Shown piece by piece: positions 23,155 through 31,764 of a DNA stretch of 43,150 nt. The DNA lies in NCBI GenBank assembly GCA_030524475.1, contig JAUNGO010000013.1, positions 1 to 43,150 of the forward strand, written 5' to 3'. The stretch's first letter is position 1. Every line of letters starts with the position of its first letter. Made by a program: the position numbers and the translations under genes. Origin of the DNA: Eggerthellaceae bacterium. GTDB lineage: Bacteria > Actinomycetota > Coriobacteriia > Coriobacteriales > Eggerthellaceae. Below the pieces are notes generated by a model. It was not told where the DNA came from. It did not search any database and saw only the letters and a list, made by a program, of their open reading frames with translations.

Positions 23155-25257
23155 TTACGCGCCCTCCTTCATGCTGTTGGCGGTGGCGGTTATCATGTCG
23201 TTGCGCTGGATGGAGCCGACGATGACCGCCATCGGCGCGGCCGCGAGCGGCATGCCCGCGTCGCACAGCCCCACCATCGCCTTCGACATGAGCGCAACGG
23301 CCTCGTCGGTCGGCGCTATGGGCACGCCGGCGGCTCGCAGGGTTGCCGCCGACTCGGCGCCGCTCATCGGCGGTCTGCCGCCCATCTCGCCGAGCAGCTG
23401 CGACAGCTCGCGCGCCGCCGATTCCCCCATGTTCGACGCGGGCGACACGCGCGCGTAGCACGCCACCGCCTCCTCAAGACGGCCCGTTTGCCAGAACGCA
23501 TAGGCCAGTCGGTAGTACGTATAGGCGATGGTGCCGTCGATCACGGCGAAGCGCAGCAGGCGTTTCGCCACGTCAACCACGAGGTCGTAGCGCTTGGCGG
23601 CAACGTAGGCGGTAATCAGGTCTTGGTATGCCGACGGGCTCGACGGCGCCATCTCGACGCAGCGCTGCGCCGCGGCGATTGCGGCGTCGTTGTCGTTCAG
23701 ACCCGAATACAGCTCGGTCAGCGCGCTGCGCGCCATCTGCTCGACGTCGGACGCGCGGCTGTAGCGCGCTGCGGGGTTTTCGTCGGCGAAGTCAACCAGG
23801 TAGCGCGAGAACACGCCCTCGCAGTACAGCGGCTTCACGTTCTCGCCGCCGCCTCCGCGCGCAACGGTGTCGGCGCGGGCGGCCTCCAAGTTGGAGGCAG
23901 TGAGCTTTTCGCCTTCCGCCACGAGGTCTTCCATCTGCGCGGTGGCCAAAAGCGGCGCGTCGGCGCGGTCGGCCTGGGCGGCGCGCAGCCGCTCGTCGAG
24001 CGCGGCGTCCTGCGTGCTGAGCACGTCGAGGTCGCGCACGCGGTCGGCGTGCAGCAACGCCGCGAGGTCGTCCGGCAGCGGGCGCACGTCTTCGTCGAGG
24101 GGTGTGCGGCGCGTCGGGTCAAGCCCCGCGTCGAGCTTCTGCACGGGCTGGTTGTGCCCGTTTGCGTCGGGTTGCACGGCGAAGCGCGCGGGTTTCAGCA
24201 CGGCGAAAAGTGCCGCCGGGTTGTACTCGGTTCCCGTGGCGCAGGCGGCGCCGTGGGCGTTGAGCTGGGGCAAGACGCCCATCATGAACGTCATGCGGTC
24301 GAACTCGAGCGAGAGCGCCACGCTGTTGTTCAGGCTGTCCTCGTGCCCGTGCACCACCACGCGTGCGATGCCCACGCTGGAGCCGAACGCGGCCGCCGCA
24401 ACGCGCGCGGCAAGGCGCAGCCCGTAGGTCGACGCCGCCGCGGGCTGCTGCGCCGTGCGGTCGACCCAGGCACCTATCGGCGAGGCGGCAATGCCGGCAA
24501 CGGGCTGGTCGGGCACCCATTGCGAGCGCGGAAGCTGCTCGGGGCGCGGCAGGGTGACGCTCACGGCCACCGTTCCACACGAGGCGTCCACGTCGAAGCG
24601 GTACTCCAGGCGGTACGGCAGCTGCATCGTCTCGAAGGCGCGCGCGAGGCGCGTGCTCACGTCCCAGTTGCCGCCGCGCTTGCCTGCCGCGCCGTTCACG
24701 GTGAGCAGCGAGTTCTCGCTTTCGACGGCGTCGATCGACTTCTGCGCGGGGTGCGTGAGAAGGCGCAGGTTCAGCCAGTCGCACATCGAGCATTGCGCCT
24801 CGGTGGCGCCGATGGGGGTAAGGGTGTTGCCCTCCGAGCTCAAGCCGCGCTCCACCAGCAGCAAGCGGTTGAGCGCCGATTCCACGCCCAGCACGTGCGC
24901 GCGTTGCCCCACCGACATCGCGTCGGCGTCGAAGTAGAACCAGAGCAGGTTCGTGAGCGTGAGGCGGCGCACCTCGATGGGGTGCTCAACCGCCATGGCG
25001 CGCAGGCTTGAGGCGTTGGCCTCAGTGAGCAGGCGCGCAGCGTAGTGCTCGAACCCCGAAACGGTTGCGTCGTCCGGCGCGGCCATCGAAACGCGGAACA
25101 GCAGCGCGTCGACGGCGTCAGGCAGAGGCACGGTGCGAAACTCGTTCATCACCTCGGTGATGGGTCTGCACGTCGGCGCTTTGTCGGATGCCCCGGCGTT
25201 GGTCGTCGCGGCGTCGCCGGCGTCGGAGGAATTCTTCTTGCGGAAGGGGTTGAACAT
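23155..25257 (-). CDS. Tetratricopeptide-repeat protein of unknown role
   Basis: A 700-residue protein beginning MFNPFRKKNSSDAGDAATTN, with a short low-complexity linker before a folded N-terminal region. The last ~250 residues contain helix pairs of TPR type: ARSALTELYSGLNDNDAAI, AAQRCVEMAPSSPSAYQDL, and YYRLAYAFWQTGRLEEAVA. No signal peptide or membrane segment is visible, so it is probably cytoplasmic. I chose ATG 25257 with AAGGAGC upstream; the frame is open further but that part includes the dispersed 35-bp repeat. It stands alone, with hairpins on both sides. TPR proteins are scaffolds; the partner is unknown and I cannot name a family for the first 450 residues. Confidence 0.75.
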   Translation of the reverse strand: MFNPFRKKNSSDAGDAATTNAGASDKAPTCRPITEVMNEFRTVPLPDAVDALLFRVSMAAPDDATVSGFEHYAARLLTEANASSLRAMAVEHPIEVRRLTLTNLLWFYFDADAMSVGQRAHVLGVESALNRLLLVERGLSSEGNTLTPIGATEAQCSMCDWLNLRLLTHPAQKSIDAVESENSLLTVNGAAGKRGGNWDVSTRLARAFETMQLPYRLEYRFDVDASCGTVAVSVTLPRPEQLPRSQWVPDQPVAGIAASPIGAWVDRTAQQPAAASTYGLRLAARVAAAAFGSSVGIARVVVHGHEDSLNNSVALSLEFDRMTFMMGVLPQLNAHGAACATGTEYNPAALFAVLKPARFAVQPDANGHNQPVQKLDAGLDPTRRTPLDEDVRPLPDDLAALLHADRVRDLDVLSTQDAALDERLRAAQADRADAPLLATAQMEDLVAEGEKLTASNLEAARADTVARGGGGENVKPLYCEGVFSRYLVDFADENPAARYSRASDVEQMARSALTELYSGLNDNDAAIAAAQRCVEMAPSSPSAYQDLITAYVAAKRYDLVVDVAKRLLRFAVIDGTIAYTYYRLAYAFWQTGRLEEAVACYARVSPASNMGESAARELSQLLGEMGGRPPMSGAESAATLRAAGVPIAPTDEAVALMSKAMVGLCDAGMPLAAAPMAVIVGSIQRNDMITATANSMKEGA

Positions 25258-25330
25258 GGGGGACGCTCCTTGCGTTGTGTGCGTGCGCCTACGATTGTGG
25301 CACAACTGCCACAGGCACGCTAGCGGAATC

Positions 25331-25420
25331 TGACAAGGGGACAGGTCGTTTGTCGCATTGCGAGAGATTATTCGCCTCCCTGCGCTTTGCCAATGTGACA
25401 AACGACCTGTCCCCTTGTCA
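25331..25420. repeat. Two inverted copies of a dispersed 35-bp repeat
   Basis: Copies at 25331-25365 and 25386-25420 face each other. Their outer 24 bases are perfectly complementary, beginning TGACAAGGGGACAGGTCG on the left. They lie between the TPR gene and the histidine kinase gene, both on the minus strand. The 20 bases between them have no repeat. A third copy ends the VTC gene (28932-28966) and a diverged one is near 35360-35393. The pair could fold into a long hairpin and stop transcription in both directions. Confidence 0.85.
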
Positions 25421-25449
25421 GGTGCGCCCCGCGTTCGCTCTTGTTCGCC

Positions 25450-26865
25450 TTACTTTATGGGCAGCGTGGCGGTGAACGTCGTTCCTTCGCGCTCGTTGCT
25501 TTCCGCGGTTATGCTTCCCCCGTGTTCCTTCGCCACCTCTTGGGCTATGGCGAGCCCCAGGCCGTAGCTGTTGGTGTTGCGCGTGCGGGCGCGGTCGGCG
25601 CGGTAGAAGCGGTCGAACACGTGCGGGAGGTCGTCGGGAGGGATGACGTCCCCGCTGTTGCGCACGACGAGCCTCGCCTCGCGCCCGTTGCCGCCGACCG
25701 ACAGCGCCACGTGCACCTTCCCGCCGTCGTTGGAGTATTTGCACGCGTTGTCGATGAGCGTCGACGCCAGCCGCTCGAGGCGCTTCTCGTCTCCGCGTAG
25801 GCGCACGTGGGGCGCAAGGTCGCTCTCGATGGCGATGCCGCGCTCGAACGCCACCGACTCGAACTGGAGCACGTAGTTCTCCACCAGGTCGGTGAAGTCG
25901 ACCTCGCCGAAAACGCGCTCGGACGTTGCCGCGCTGTCGAGTTGCGCGAGCTCAAGCATGTCGTTCACGAGGCCCTGCATGCGCTCCGCCTCCGCCTGGG
26001 TGCTCTCGACCCACTGGCTTTGGTTGCCCACGGTGTCGTCCGCGTGCGCGCGCAGGATGGCGGTGTTCGCGAGGATCACCGTGAGCGGCGTTTTCAACTC
26101 GTGCGACGCGTCGGCGACGAACTGCCGCTGCTGCGCCCACGCGCGCTCGACCGGGCGTAGCGCCCAGCGCGAGAAAAACACGTTGATGACGAGGAAGGCG
26201 AGCAGCGTGGCGAAGCCGATGACGGCAAGCGTGCGCGCCAGTTGCATGGTGGAGGAGAGGTAGCTGGTGTCGGCGAAGGCGACCAAAAACGAGTCTTGCT
26301 GCGCGTCGAAGGCATCGTACAAGAGGTTAACCTCGGCGATTTCCCCGGAAAGCCCGCTGGCATTGGAGTTTTTGGCCTGCTCGGTCACGTAGGCGACGGC
26401 GGCGCTTGCTGTGTCGTCGGAAATGGTGGCGGTCGAGCGCGCGCCCATGGCCTCGTAGCTGCCGTCGGAGAACACGCGGTAAACCGCCACGGGAATGTGA
26501 AGCAGGTCGTCGTCGCCGCCCTTGCCGATGCGCGGGGGAACGGTGGATTGCTTTTGCGTGTTGGCTTGGCCGGCGGTCTGGTTATCGGTTTGCTCGTCGG
26601 GCGCGGCAGCCTGCCCGCCGGCTTGCTCGTCGGCTTGTTCGTCGGGCGCGACGTCTTTTTGGAGCGCGTCGGGGTTGGCGCCGCCTTTGCCTTGCTCGCT
26701 TTCCGACAGGGCGACGTTTATGCGGGCGTTGCGCACGGCGGTTTGCAGGTCGTCGTAGTTTCCCTGGTAGTCGATGCGGCATATCATGCCGAACGCCACC
26801 AAGAGCACCAGGGCGGCGAGCGCCATGTTGAGCGCGATGAACTTGATGCGAAGTTTCCTCAGCAT
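25450..26865 (-). CDS. Sensor histidine kinase
   Basis: A 471-residue two-component sensor. A first membrane segment (residues ~9-28) and a second (~212-231, LAVIGFATLLAFLVINVFF) enclose an extracytoplasmic sensor region of ~180 residues. Then come the HisKA region with ASHELKTPLTV (phospho-acceptor His255), and the ATPase with LIDNACKYSNDGGK (N box), DLPHVFDRFYRAD (F box) and NSYGLGLAIAQEV (G box). The sensor part holds a Gln/Asp/Ala-rich insertion (residues ~72-105, repeated PDEQ units) that looks like a recent tandem expansion. It starts three bases after the response regulator gene. The pair is divergent from the VTC-DUF4956-carbohydrate-binding genes, a likely target. Confidence 0.9.
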   Translation of the reverse strand: MLRKLRIKFIALNMALAALVLLVAFGMICRIDYQGNYDDLQTAVRNARINVALSESEQGKGGANPDALQKDVAPDEQADEQAGGQAAAPDEQTDNQTAGQANTQKQSTVPPRIGKGGDDDLLHIPVAVYRVFSDGSYEAMGARSTATISDDTASAAVAYVTEQAKNSNASGLSGEIAEVNLLYDAFDAQQDSFLVAFADTSYLSSTMQLARTLAVIGFATLLAFLVINVFFSRWALRPVERAWAQQRQFVADASHELKTPLTVILANTAILRAHADDTVGNQSQWVESTQAEAERMQGLVNDMLELAQLDSAATSERVFGEVDFTDLVENYVLQFESVAFERGIAIESDLAPHVRLRGDEKRLERLASTLIDNACKYSNDGGKVHVALSVGGNGREARLVVRNSGDVIPPDDLPHVFDRFYRADRARTRNTNSYGLGLAIAQEVAKEHGGSITAESNEREGTTFTATLPIK

Positions 26866-26868
26866 GGG

Positions 26869-27663
26869 TTAGCCCTTTGTCGAGCGGGTTGCGGCGCGCG
26901 TGTCGGCGGCGCCGCCCGTGTCGCTGGCGCTGGCGGTGCCGCCCGTGTCGCTGACGTTCGCGTCGCTTGCTTCGTCGCCCGCGTCGCCGTTCGCCTGCGC
27001 GACGAAGCGATACCCCGCCTTCCGCAGCGTTTCCACCTTTGCCGTTGACCCTAAGTGCACCAGTTTCTTCCGCAGAAACGAAATGTACGCCTCCACGTTG
27101 TTGTCGCCCGCGCTGCTCTCGACGCCCCACGCCTTCGCGATGAGCGTGTCCTTCGACACCACCACGCCGGGGTTGCTCATGAGAATGCGCGCGATCGAGA
27201 ACTCCTTGAAGCTCAGGTGGATAGACTTCGCGCCGCAGGAAAGCTCGTAGCTTTCGAGGTCGAGCGCGAGGTCGCCCGCGCGGAGGCGCTCGAACACCAC
27301 GTCGCCTTGCCGGCGGGTGAGCGCGCGCAGGTGCGCCATCAGCTCGGCGGGGGAGAACGGTTTGGTCATGTAGTCGTCGGCGCCCGCGTCGAGCCCGGTG
27401 ATCTTGTCGCTTACGGCGTCGCGCGCGGTGAGCAGCAGGATGGGCGTGCTCACGTTGGCGCGCCGCAGCTCGGTGGCAACGGCGAACCCGTTTTTCTTCG
27501 GCAGCATCACGTCGAGGATAATGACGTCGTAGCTGCCCATTTCAGCCCAGGTCACGCCTGCTTCGCCGTCGTGCACCACGTCGGTTTGGTAACCGTTTTC
27601 CTCGAGGATGTGGGCGAGCGCGGCGGCAAGGCGCACGTCGTCCTCCACGATGAGAATATGCAC
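26869..27663 (-). CDS. OmpR-family response regulator
   Basis: A 264-residue regulator. The receiver domain (residues 1-~115) has acidic pair Glu7-Asp8-Asp9, phospho-acceptor Asp51 (IILDVMLPKK), Thr79 and Lys101 (TKPFSPAEL). The OmpR-type winged helix follows (residues ~130-225: HLSFKEFSIARILMSNPG, AYISFLRKKL, and TLRKAGYRF). The last ~38 residues are a low-complexity tail with SDTGG repeats not found in typical members. GTG 27663 with AAGGAGG five bases upstream is the start. It is the first gene of the two-component operon; its promoter must lie in the 423-base intergenic region. Confidence 0.92.
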   Translation of the reverse strand: MHILIVEDDVRLAAALAHILEENGYQTDVVHDGEAGVTWAEMGSYDVIILDVMLPKKNGFAVATELRRANVSTPILLLTARDAVSDKITGLDAGADDYMTKPFSPAELMAHLRALTRRQGDVVFERLRAGDLALDLESYELSCGAKSIHLSFKEFSIARILMSNPGVVVSKDTLIAKAWGVESSAGDNNVEAYISFLRKKLVHLGSTAKVETLRKAGYRFVAQANGDAGDEASDANVSDTGGTASASDTGGAADTRAATRSTKG

Positions 27664-28086
27664 GACGACCTCCTTCGGTTGCAAAAAGACGCGATGTGGC
27701 TTGACGACATCTATTGTAGCGGCAAGCCTGAAAATCGCCTGAAGGAATGCGCACGGAGCGCGGGGGGCGTAGTGTGACAAGGGGATAGAGCGCGCTCCGT
27801 TCGCCACGCCGTACGCTTTAAGGGAAATTTCAGGGAGCGCGCCTATGATGCTCCATGGTGTTTCCCGGCACCAGCGCGGCGCGCCGATCGCCCCTTGGGC
27901 GTTTCCCTTGACAAAAAGGCGCGTCGCGCTTCCCCCTTTTTGGCGATGCGGGCGGCGGGAACGCGGTTGCCCCAAGCGGGGCGACGGAGGCGCGGCTTTC
28001 GTTTCGAACGGACAACGGAGGCGCGGCTTTTGCCCAGCGCCGTGGGGAACCCCATTGTGAATCCGTGCAGGTGAGAGGGGAGTAGT
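27664..28086. other. Long divergent intergenic region with direct repeats
   Basis: 423 bases between the response regulator and the VTC gene, with no convincing gene. It holds a direct repeat ACGGAGGCGCGGCTTT at 27984-27999 and 28015-28030 (31 bases apart, about three helical turns), a partial copy of the dispersed repeat (TGACAAGGGGA, 27775-27785), and a hairpin-like AAAAAGG...CCTTTTT (about 27914-27942). The direct repeats are candidate response-regulator sites or a leader element of the VTC operon. Confidence 0.45.
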
Positions 28087-28944
28087 GTGTCCTCGTACAG
28101 CGAAGTTTTTCAGCGCGTCGAGAAGAAGTATCGCGTGAACGCGTGGCAGCGTCGCGCGATCGAGGCGCGCCTGCAGGCGCTCATGGAGCCCGACGCATAC
28201 GGGCTTGCGCGTGTGACCAGCCTTTATTGGGACACGCCCGTCCGATCGCTCATCGCGCGCTCGCTGGAGAAGCCGCTTTACAAGGAGAAGCTGCGCGTGC
28301 GCGCTTACGGCCGCGAGGAAGGTGAGGCGCTCGTGAGCGCTTTTCTCGCCGACTCCTCGAGCCCCGCAGGCTTTCCCGTGTTCGTCGAGCTCAAGAAGAA
28401 GTACAAGGGCGTGGTGTACAAGCGCCGCACGGGCATGTCGCTGGCGGCGGCGCGGGCGTATCTGGGCGGGGTCGACTACCGGTGCGCCTGCGAGCGCTTT
28501 CCGCTTGCCGACCCTGCGTTGGCGGAGGCGTCGCTTGAGCCGCGCAACGTGCAGATTGCCGCCGAGATAGACGCGATGCGCAACCGCTACGAGGGCCTGG
28601 CGCCCTCGATGGCGATCGCGTGCGACCGCGTGGCGTGGAAACCGTGTGCCGAGCACGTCGATGAGCTGGGGGAATTGCGCGTAACGTTCGATGCGGCGCT
28701 GCGGTTTGCCGAGCGCCGCGACGCATGGCGGCCCGTTGTCGGCAAGACGGAGTCGATCATGGAGATCAAAAGTGCGGGCCCGTTCCCGTTGTGGCTGGCG
28801 AAAGCGCTCGACGAGGCGCGCGCCTACCCCGCGTCGTTTTCCAAGTACGGAACGGCGGCGCAAATCGCGTGCGCGGGCAAGCACGCGCGGCCGTGCTCCC
28901 GCCAACAGGGCTCCAACCCCGCGTTCGCCCGTCTCGCAATGTGA
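28087..28944 (+). CDS. VTC-domain (polyphosphate polymerase-like) protein
   Basis: A 285-residue protein with the triphosphate-tunnel fold of the VTC domain, which in yeast Vtc4 makes polyphosphate. Charged strand motifs are visible in order: QRVEKKYRV, LYWDTP, YKEKLRVRAYG, VFVELKKKYKGVVYKRR, IACDRVAW, and IMEIKSAGPFPLWL. Bacterial homologues commonly sit next to DUF4956 membrane proteins, as here. GTG 28087 follows GAGGGGAGTA. The last codons (RLAM and the TGA stop) lie inside a copy of the dispersed 35-bp repeat, so the original C-terminus was probably replaced by that insertion. No membrane segment. Whether it makes polyphosphate or handles another nucleotide substrate is unknown. Confidence 0.85.
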   Translation: MSSYSEVFQRVEKKYRVNAWQRRAIEARLQALMEPDAYGLARVTSLYWDTPVRSLIARSLEKPLYKEKLRVRAYGREEGEALVSAFLADSSSPAGFPVFVELKKKYKGVVYKRRTGMSLAAARAYLGGVDYRCACERFPLADPALAEASLEPRNVQIAAEIDAMRNRYEGLAPSMAIACDRVAWKPCAEHVDELGELRVTFDAALRFAERRDAWRPVVGKTESIMEIKSAGPFPLWLAKALDEARAYPASFSKYGTAAQIACAGKHARPCSRQQGSNPAFARLAM

Positions 28945-28966
28945 CAAACGACCTGTCCCCTTGTCA
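28932..28966 (+). repeat. Dispersed 35-bp repeat overlapping the end of the VTC gene
   Basis: Same sequence as the copies at 25331 and 25386 (begins TCTCGCAATG, then a T, then the 24-bp core). It supplies the final codons and TGA stop of the VTC gene and lies 24 bases before the DUF4956 start. Confidence 0.85.
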
Positions 28967-28990
28967 TAACCTACCTGAGAGGAAAACACT

Positions 28991-29686
28991 GTGCTTGATA
29001 TGGCTTTCACCTCGATCTTCGGCACCGCCGACTCGCTTGTTTCGTCGGTGTCGACATCGGGTTTTCTCGTGTGCTGCGCCGCGAGCATACTGCTGGGCAT
29101 GTGCGCGGCGGGCGTCTATATGTTTCGCCATAACTACTCGAAGAACTTTGTGGTTACGCTGGCGCTGCTGCCGCTCATCGTGCAAATGGTGATCACGCTG
29201 GTCAACGGCAACCTCGGCGCGGGAATCGCGGTCATGGGCGTGTTCAACCTGGTGCGCTTCCGCAGCATTCCCGGCAGCGCGAAAGACATCGGCAGCGTGT
29301 TTCTGGCGATGGCGATCGGGCTTGCCACGGGCATGGGGTATTTGGGGCTCGCGGTGGTGTTTACCCTGGTAGTGGCCGTGGTGAACGTGGTGTTCGTGCT
29401 CACGCCGTTTGGTAAGCCGCGCGAGCCCGGCAAAACGCTGCGTATCACCGTCCCTGAGGACCTCGAGTACGACGGCGTGTTCGACGGCGTGCTGGCGCGC
29501 TACACTTCGGAATACGAGCTCACGCAGGTGCAAACCACCAACATGGGGTCGCTGTTTCAGCTGGAATACGCGCTGCGGATGCGCGAGCCCGGCCGCGAGA
29601 AGGCGCTCATCGACGAGCTGCGTTGCCTGAACGGGAACCTGAAGATATCGCTGGGGTATGTGCCTCAGATGCGCGAGAGTTTGTAG
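28991..29686 (+). CDS. DUF4956 membrane protein
   Basis: A 231-residue protein with about four membrane segments in its first two thirds (residues ~17-37, ~48-70, ~100-118, ~118-140: for example VTLALLPLIVQMVITLV and AVVFTLVVAVVNVVFVLTPF) and a ~75-residue cytoplasmic domain. The central motif AGIAVMGVFNLVRFRSIPGSAKDI in part (NLVRFRS) is the signature of DUF4956. Members are nearly always beside VTC-domain genes and often near CotH or carbohydrate-binding proteins, which matches here. GTG 28991 follows GAGAGGAAAA. The role is not known; a transport or anchoring function for the VTC product is an inference. Confidence 0.85.
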   Translation: MLDMAFTSIFGTADSLVSSVSTSGFLVCCAASILLGMCAAGVYMFRHNYSKNFVVTLALLPLIVQMVITLVNGNLGAGIAVMGVFNLVRFRSIPGSAKDIGSVFLAMAIGLATGMGYLGLAVVFTLVVAVVNVVFVLTPFGKPREPGKTLRITVPEDLEYDGVFDGVLARYTSEYELTQVQTTNMGSLFQLEYALRMREPGREKALIDELRCLNGNLKISLGYVPQMRESL

Positions 29687-29698
29687 GGAGTGAGTAGG

Positions 29699-31147
29699 AT
29701 GAAGAAAAGCTTCGGGGTTGTGGCGGTTTCGGCTGTGCTGGTGTTTTCGCTCTCGGGGTGCTCGCTTTCTTCGGGTGGGGAAGGGGAGGGGGCTGCGGCT
29801 TCTTCTGATTCGGCGGCTTCTTCGGCTGCTGTTTCGGCTTCTGCCTCTGTTTCGGCGGAAGCCTCGCTCGACATCGACCTTTCCGCCATGGATTTCGACT
29901 ATACCGACCGCGACAAGGATGCGTCTTACGATGCGGCCTCCGCAACGATTGTCGCGCTTGCCGACGGGGCTTCGGGCGTCTCGGGCGCGGACTCGGGCGC
30001 GGGCGCGACGGTTTCTTCCGACGGCAACACCGTCACGATAACGGCGGCGGGCACGTATGTGGTTTCGGGGACGCTCGCGCAGGGGCAGCTGGCGGTTGAC
30101 GCGGGCGACGACGACAAGGTTCAACTGGTGCTCGACGGCGCGTCCGTCCACAACGAGAACGGCCCGGCGGTGTACGTGAAAAACGCCGACAAGGTGTTCG
30201 TCACGCTGGCCGACGGCTCCGCGAACACGTTGAGCGACGGCGCGAGCTACGTGCTCGACGACGGCAGCGACGAGCCGTACGCCACCCTGTTCTCGAAGGC
30301 TGACCTCACGCTGAACGGCTCGGGCTCGCTGGAGGTGACGAGCGCTTACCGCCACGCCGTCTGCTCGAAGGACGACCTGGTTGTCACGGGCGGCACGTAC
30401 ACGATAAACGCCGTTGAGGACGGCCTGCGCGGGCGCGACTGCGTCAAAATTTGCGACGGCGCGTTCTCCATCACGGCGGGCGAAGACGCCGTCAAGTCGA
30501 ACAACGACGAGGACGGCGCGCGCGGGTTCGTGTGCATCGACGGCGGCACGTTTGACATAACCGCCGGCGACGACGCGGTTCACGGCGAGACGGTGCTGCG
30601 CGTGACGGGCGGCGTGGTCGACGTGGCGTCGTGCACAGAGGGGCTTGAGGCTGAGCAGGTGTACGTGAACGGCGGCGAGGTGCGCATCGTTGCCAGCGAC
30701 GACGGCGTGAACGCCTCGGCGCGTGACACGGTGACGGGCGGCACCGACAACGTGCCGGGGACTACCGAGGGCAGCTGCCTTCTGCAGATAAACGACGGCT
30801 CTGTGGAAGTCGACTCGACGGGCGACGGCCTTGACAGCAACGGCAACCTGGAGATCAACGGCGGCACGGTGGTGCTGCACGTGCCCGACAACCCCGACGA
30901 CACGGTTATCGACTGCGACGGCGCCGCCTCCATCAACGGCGGCACGGTGACGGCCGTTGCGGCCGACGGCACGCAAACGCAGGTGACGGCCGACAACCTG
31001 GCGCAGTTCACCCAGATGGGCGGCATGGGCGACCGCGGCATGGGCGGCGCAGACGGCGACCCGCTCGCGGGCGAGGGCGGCGAAGCCGGCGGCAGGGGCG
31101 GCATGGGCGATCGCGGCATGGGCGGCGCGCCCAGCGGCCGTATGTAA
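29699..31147 (+). CDS. Cthe_2159-like carbohydrate-binding lipoprotein
   Basis: A 482-residue surface protein. The signal VVAVSAVLVFSLSGC ends in a clear lipobox (LSGC), followed by a Ser/Ala/Glu-rich spacer. The rest is a right-handed beta-helix-like array with repeated LNGSGSLEV, GGTYTINAVEDGLRGRD, GGTFDITAGDDAVHGE, and NDGSVEVDSTGDGLDSNG units, the pattern of the Cthe_2159 (polygalacturonate-binding) family with calcium-binding Asp residues. The C-terminal ~45 residues are Gly/Met-rich (GGMGDRGMGGA repeated). ATG 29699 has TAGGGAG at the right distance; GTG 29690 is in frame. It is the third gene of the VTC operon and may bind a surface or extracellular polymer. Confidence 0.85.
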   Translation: MKKSFGVVAVSAVLVFSLSGCSLSSGGEGEGAAASSDSAASSAAVSASASVSAEASLDIDLSAMDFDYTDRDKDASYDAASATIVALADGASGVSGADSGAGATVSSDGNTVTITAAGTYVVSGTLAQGQLAVDAGDDDKVQLVLDGASVHNENGPAVYVKNADKVFVTLADGSANTLSDGASYVLDDGSDEPYATLFSKADLTLNGSGSLEVTSAYRHAVCSKDDLVVTGGTYTINAVEDGLRGRDCVKICDGAFSITAGEDAVKSNNDEDGARGFVCIDGGTFDITAGDDAVHGETVLRVTGGVVDVASCTEGLEAEQVYVNGGEVRIVASDDGVNASARDTVTGGTDNVPGTTEGSCLLQINDGSVEVDSTGDGLDSNGNLEINGGTVVLHVPDNPDDTVIDCDGAASINGGTVTAVAADGTQTQVTADNLAQFTQMGGMGDRGMGGADGDPLAGEGGEAGGRGGMGDRGMGGAPSGRM

Positions 31148-31184
31148 CGGCGCGGGTTGCTCTCGCAAGGCGCACGACCCGTAG

Positions 31185-31205
31185 GGCAAGGGCCATGCCC
31201 TTGCC
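31185..31205 (+). terminator. Hairpin after the VTC operon
   Basis: GGCAAGGGC-CAT-GCCCTTGCC is a nine-pair hairpin 38 bases after the stop codon of the carbohydrate-binding protein. No T-run follows, so it is a weak terminator candidate. Confidence 0.5.
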
Positions 31206-31340
31206 GCCCGCCGCAAGCGGAGTCCCCTCGCCCCGCGTTCGTCCGCGCCCTTTCGCCATTCGCCTTTGCGCCTTCCCCTTCTGCATCCCAATTTCCTCAA
31301 AAAAAGTTCTCCAAGGCTTTCTTTTTTCGAAAGTTTGCCA

Positions 31341-31369
31341 TAGAATACTCATTGTTTCACGTGACTAAC
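31341..31369 (+). promoter_or_regulatory. feo promoter region with possible metal-regulator site
   Basis: TAGAAT at 31341-31346 may be the -10 of the feo operon; no clear -35 is seen. GTTTCACGTGACTAAC at 31354-31369 has the same outer letters (GTT...ACTAAC, 16 bases) as GTTAGCTTTCACTAAC at 32066-32081 before feoB. A DtxR-like repressor is encoded 6 kb away. The shared pattern is a candidate operator only. Confidence 0.35.
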
Positions 31370-31386
31370 AAATGATGGGAATCGAG

Positions 31387-31668
31387 ATGCAAGACGCAAT
31401 GGCTATCGAAACAACGAACTACGCCTCGGCCGATTCGGCTGTTCGCATGCAGCAGATGCCGCTGAGCTTCCTCAAGAGCGGTGAGCGTGCGCGTGTCGCG
31501 CGCGTGCGCGGCAAGGGCGACGTGCACCACCACTTGGAGAACCTCGGGTTTGTGGAGGGCGCCGACGTACGTGTCGTTTCCGAGCAGTCGGGCAACCTCA
31601 TCGTGGAGATCAAGGGCGCGCAGGTGGCGCTCGACCGCTCGGTCGCGTCGAAGATCATCACCTGCTAA
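31387..31668 (+). CDS. feoA: FeoA-domain protein 1
   Basis: A 93-residue cytoplasmic protein of the ferrous iron transport system. The SH3-like FeoA core covers residues ~25-92: MPLSFLKSGERARVARVRGKG in part, HHHLENLGFVEGADVRVV, and NLIVEIKGAQVALDRSVASKI. An N-terminal extension of ~25 residues is not typical. The ATG at 31387 has GGGA upstream; ATG 31372 is in frame and would add five residues without a visible ribosome binding site. It heads a feoA-feoA-feoB operon. FeoA proteins bind FeoB and support Fe2+ uptake. Confidence 0.88.
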   Translation: MQDAMAIETTNYASADSAVRMQQMPLSFLKSGERARVARVRGKGDVHHHLENLGFVEGADVRVVSEQSGNLIVEIKGAQVALDRSVASKIITC

Positions 31669-31764
31669 CACGCAGGAACGTTAACTGAACGCGTCGGTAG
31701 CCCGCGCGTTTTCGCGTGTCGTTTTTCATCAAGGCAAACGTTCGGACAACGAAAGGAAGGACAC

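Noticed and set aside
23488..25011. A 507-codon + strand open frame opposite the TPR gene
   Set aside because: Antisense shadow of high-GC coding sequence; the minus frame has TPR helices and a proper start site.
27775..27785. Fifth copy of the dispersed repeat
   Set aside because: Only 11 bases match before the sequence diverges, so chance cannot be excluded; it is mentioned in the intergenic entry but not counted as a copy.
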